From positions 1 to 64,000 of the forward strand of contig CALUVB010000004.1 in the NCBI GenBank assembly GCA_944324115.1: 64,000 nt of DNA. Direction: 5' to 3'. The stretch is from an uncultured Elusimicrobiales bacterium. GTDB taxonomy: Bacteria; Elusimicrobiota; Elusimicrobia; Elusimicrobiales; Elusimicrobiaceae. This document shows, piece after piece, positions 62,918-64,000 of this stretch. Every line of letters begins with the position of its first letter. Position 1 is the first letter of the stretch. The notes under the pieces were generated by a model. It saw only the letters and a program-made list of their open reading frames with translations. It was not told the DNA's origin and searched no databases. Made by a program: the position numbers and the translations under genes.

Positions 62918-62948
62918 GCAAAAGGCCTATTTGTGGGGTAGGCCTTTA
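62918..62948 (+). other. Hairpin upstream of the C11 peptidase gene
   Basis: AAAGGCCTA / TAGGCCTTT stem with loop TTTGTGGGG at about 62921-62948; no T-run. Could be in the 5' leader of the next gene or a remnant terminator. Confidence 0.4.
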
Positions 62949-63023
62949 AGCCGAAAGAACTGGGTCTAAGGGCTCTTGTTGCAGAGGCTGTTCTTTATTT
63001 TAATAAGAGTAATAGGAGAAAAT

Positions 63024-64000
63024 ATGAAAAAAATAGGTCTTTTTTTATTAGTTTTCTTGTGCTGGCAACCGGTTTTTGCTCAATCTAAAGTAATTTATGC
63101 CAATGAGCGGAATTTTCGTACAGAGCTGGGGGCTTTGTTCCATCGTTCTGAGCGGGCTATATGGGGTATGCGGCAACTTGCGGAAGATAGAAACACCCCG
63201 CAGCAAAGAGCTGCTTTTATACGCAGAGGCCAACAGTTGGCCGGACAAAATCCGGATTCTGCTTGGGCAGATGATAGAGAAACTTTGGCAAAAATTGATA
63301 AGGTGATGCAGGAAATTGAAGCCAAACAGAGGCAGCAAGAATTCCGCGGCCGGCGCAAACAATGGCAAGTGGCGTTTTTAACCATGGATTCCCTTGCCAA
63401 AACGGCTTTATATCGTTTGCAGAATAAAGTGGAAGAAGGAATCATAGCCCGGGGTGCCTTTTTAGTATGGGAAGAAAAAGACGAAATTGATGAAACGGGG
63501 TTAAGTTTGTGGGAGATCTTGGAAAAAACGGAAAGCCAGCAACTGCATGGCACCTTGTATATGGTGTATCCTTCCTCCAAAGGAGCTGTAACAGAAGAAC
63601 TTCATTTTTCATGTAAGCCGGAAATAAGCGATGTGTCGGAATTGTTGTTGAAAAACTTAAGTGCACATAATGATGCGTTCTATACCGCCTTAGTTATGTT
63701 TGCTCATGGAGACAGAGAAAATATGTATGATGGGAAAATGATATTTTCCTACGACATAGAAGATTTTTTTGACACGATAGAGAAATTAGATTTTCATATA
63801 GATGTGTTGGATATGGTGTCTTGTTATATGGGGTCGTTGCGTACGGTGTATTTAATGGCTAAAGGCAATTTGGTGGATTACAGTATTTTTTCTTCTGATT
63901 ATGCCGTATCCGGCGCTTCAAAAAGGGTAAGCCATTTCCTGCGCTTTCTGGGAAGTAATGTGGAGAATTCTATAAAAGACAGCGTATCTTCTAATCCGCA
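63024..64000 (+). CDS. Exported C11/clostripain-like cysteine peptidase (3' end outside window)
   Basis: 325 residues are visible and the frame runs off the right edge. AATAGGAGAA precedes the ATG. A signal peptide (KKIGLFLLVFLCWQPVFAQ) exports it. Residues 22-140 are helical and charged. From about 140 the caspase-like fold of clostripain is visible: a strand (TLYMVYPSS), VMFAHGDRENMYDG with His228, and VLDMVSCYMGSLRTVYLMA with Cys267 following the D-x-x-x-C-x-M-G pattern. The DYSIFSSDYAVSGAS stretch resembles the region after the nucleophile in C11 enzymes. His/Cys dyad peptidases of this family cut after Arg or Lys and often self-activate; specificity here is unknown. Confidence 0.78.
   Translation, partial: MKKIGLFLLVFLCWQPVFAQSKVIYANERNFRTELGALFHRSERAIWGMRQLAEDRNTPQQRAAFIRRGQQLAGQNPDSAWADDRETLAKIDKVMQEIEAKQRQQEFRGRRKQWQVAFLTMDSLAKTALYRLQNKVEEGIIARGAFLVWEEKDEIDETGLSLWEILEKTESQQLHGTLYMVYPSSKGAVTEELHFSCKPEISDVSELLLKNLSAHNDAFYTALVMFAHGDRENMYDGKMIFSYDIEDFFDTIEKLDFHIDVLDMVSCYMGSLRTVYLMAKGNLVDYSIFSSDYAVSGASKRVSHFLRFLGSNVENSIKDSVSSNP

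Overview
The window is a 64 kb stretch of a Gram-negative (diderm) bacterial chromosome, roughly half G+C. It carries a type IV pilin-like gene at the left edge, a complete lipid A front end with LpxI in place of LpxH, LptD, BamA/Skp, part of the Tol-Pal system, GatCAB-type tRNA amidation and many short-signal-peptide exported proteins. This gene mix suggests Elusimicrobiota (an Elusimicrobium-like gut lineage). That placement is inference from gene content and protein flavour, not a marker-gene result. There is no CRISPR array, rRNA operon, insertion sequence or prophage.

Layout. 1-2.2 kb: the 3' end of a pilin gene, then lysS on the minus strand. 2.2-6.2 kb: tRNA-Gln, a CAT-anticodon tRNA, tRNA-Pro, a C39-like protease overlapping an orphan family-5 solute-binding lipoprotein, and the initiator tRNA set in gene-poor DNA. 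6.8-12 kb: two glycosyltransferases, a MurJ-family flippase and gatB. 12.7-15.3 kb: pal-cpoB-tolB. 15.4-32.1 kb: a nearly gapless minus-strand run of 14 genes (tpiA, deoC, a giant DnaA-like AAA+ protein, two lipoproteins, comM, dprA, topA, xer recombinase, ROK kinase, lptD, tdk, RDD). 32.4-37.8 kb: a POT peptide transporter, then Gfo/Idh oxidoreductase-lpxB-RSH-zinc ribbon. 37.9-40.1 kb: ndk followed by two exported or enzyme-like proteins that have lost their catalytic nucleophiles. 40.2-47.6 kb: an outer-membrane biogenesis operon bamA-skp-lpxD-lpxC-fabZ-lpxA-lpxI. 47.7-49 kb: rpmB, a TerC protein, tRNA-Thr. 49.1-53.8 kb: a secreted TldD/TldE-like pair and an unknown exported protein. 53.9-58.9 kb: a six-gene envelope operon (lipoprotein, beta-barrel, HAMP protein, TolC, patatin, TPR). 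59.4-64 kb: an unknown membrane-anchored coiled-coil protein, a trypsin-like protease, greA and the start of a clostripain-like cysteine peptidase.

How the genes fit together. Most of the window builds or polices the cell envelope: lipid A synthesis (lpxA, C, D, I, B), its export and assembly (lptD, bamA, skp), OM-peptidoglycan tethering (pal, cpoB, tolB), glycan transfer and flipping, and an unusual number of exported proteases (C39-like, TldD/E, S1C, C11). DNA uptake and maintenance genes (comM, dprA, topA, xer) are co-transcribed with lptD and metabolic genes.

The strongest candidates for undescribed biology are: (1) the 1175-residue DnaA-type AAA+ protein with a ~650-residue disordered middle and a novel C-terminal domain, overlapping two LPP20/FlgT-like lipoprotein genes; (2) bamA, whose signal peptide is reachable only from an AUU start codon; (3) neighbouring pseudoenzymes (alpha/beta hydrolase Ser to Gly; NagZ-like GH3 with nucleophile and catalytic His lost); (4) a signal-peptide-bearing TldD/TldE pair; (5) the HAMP/TolC/patatin/TPR envelope operon. 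Functions were assigned by reading motifs by eye; no database search was run.
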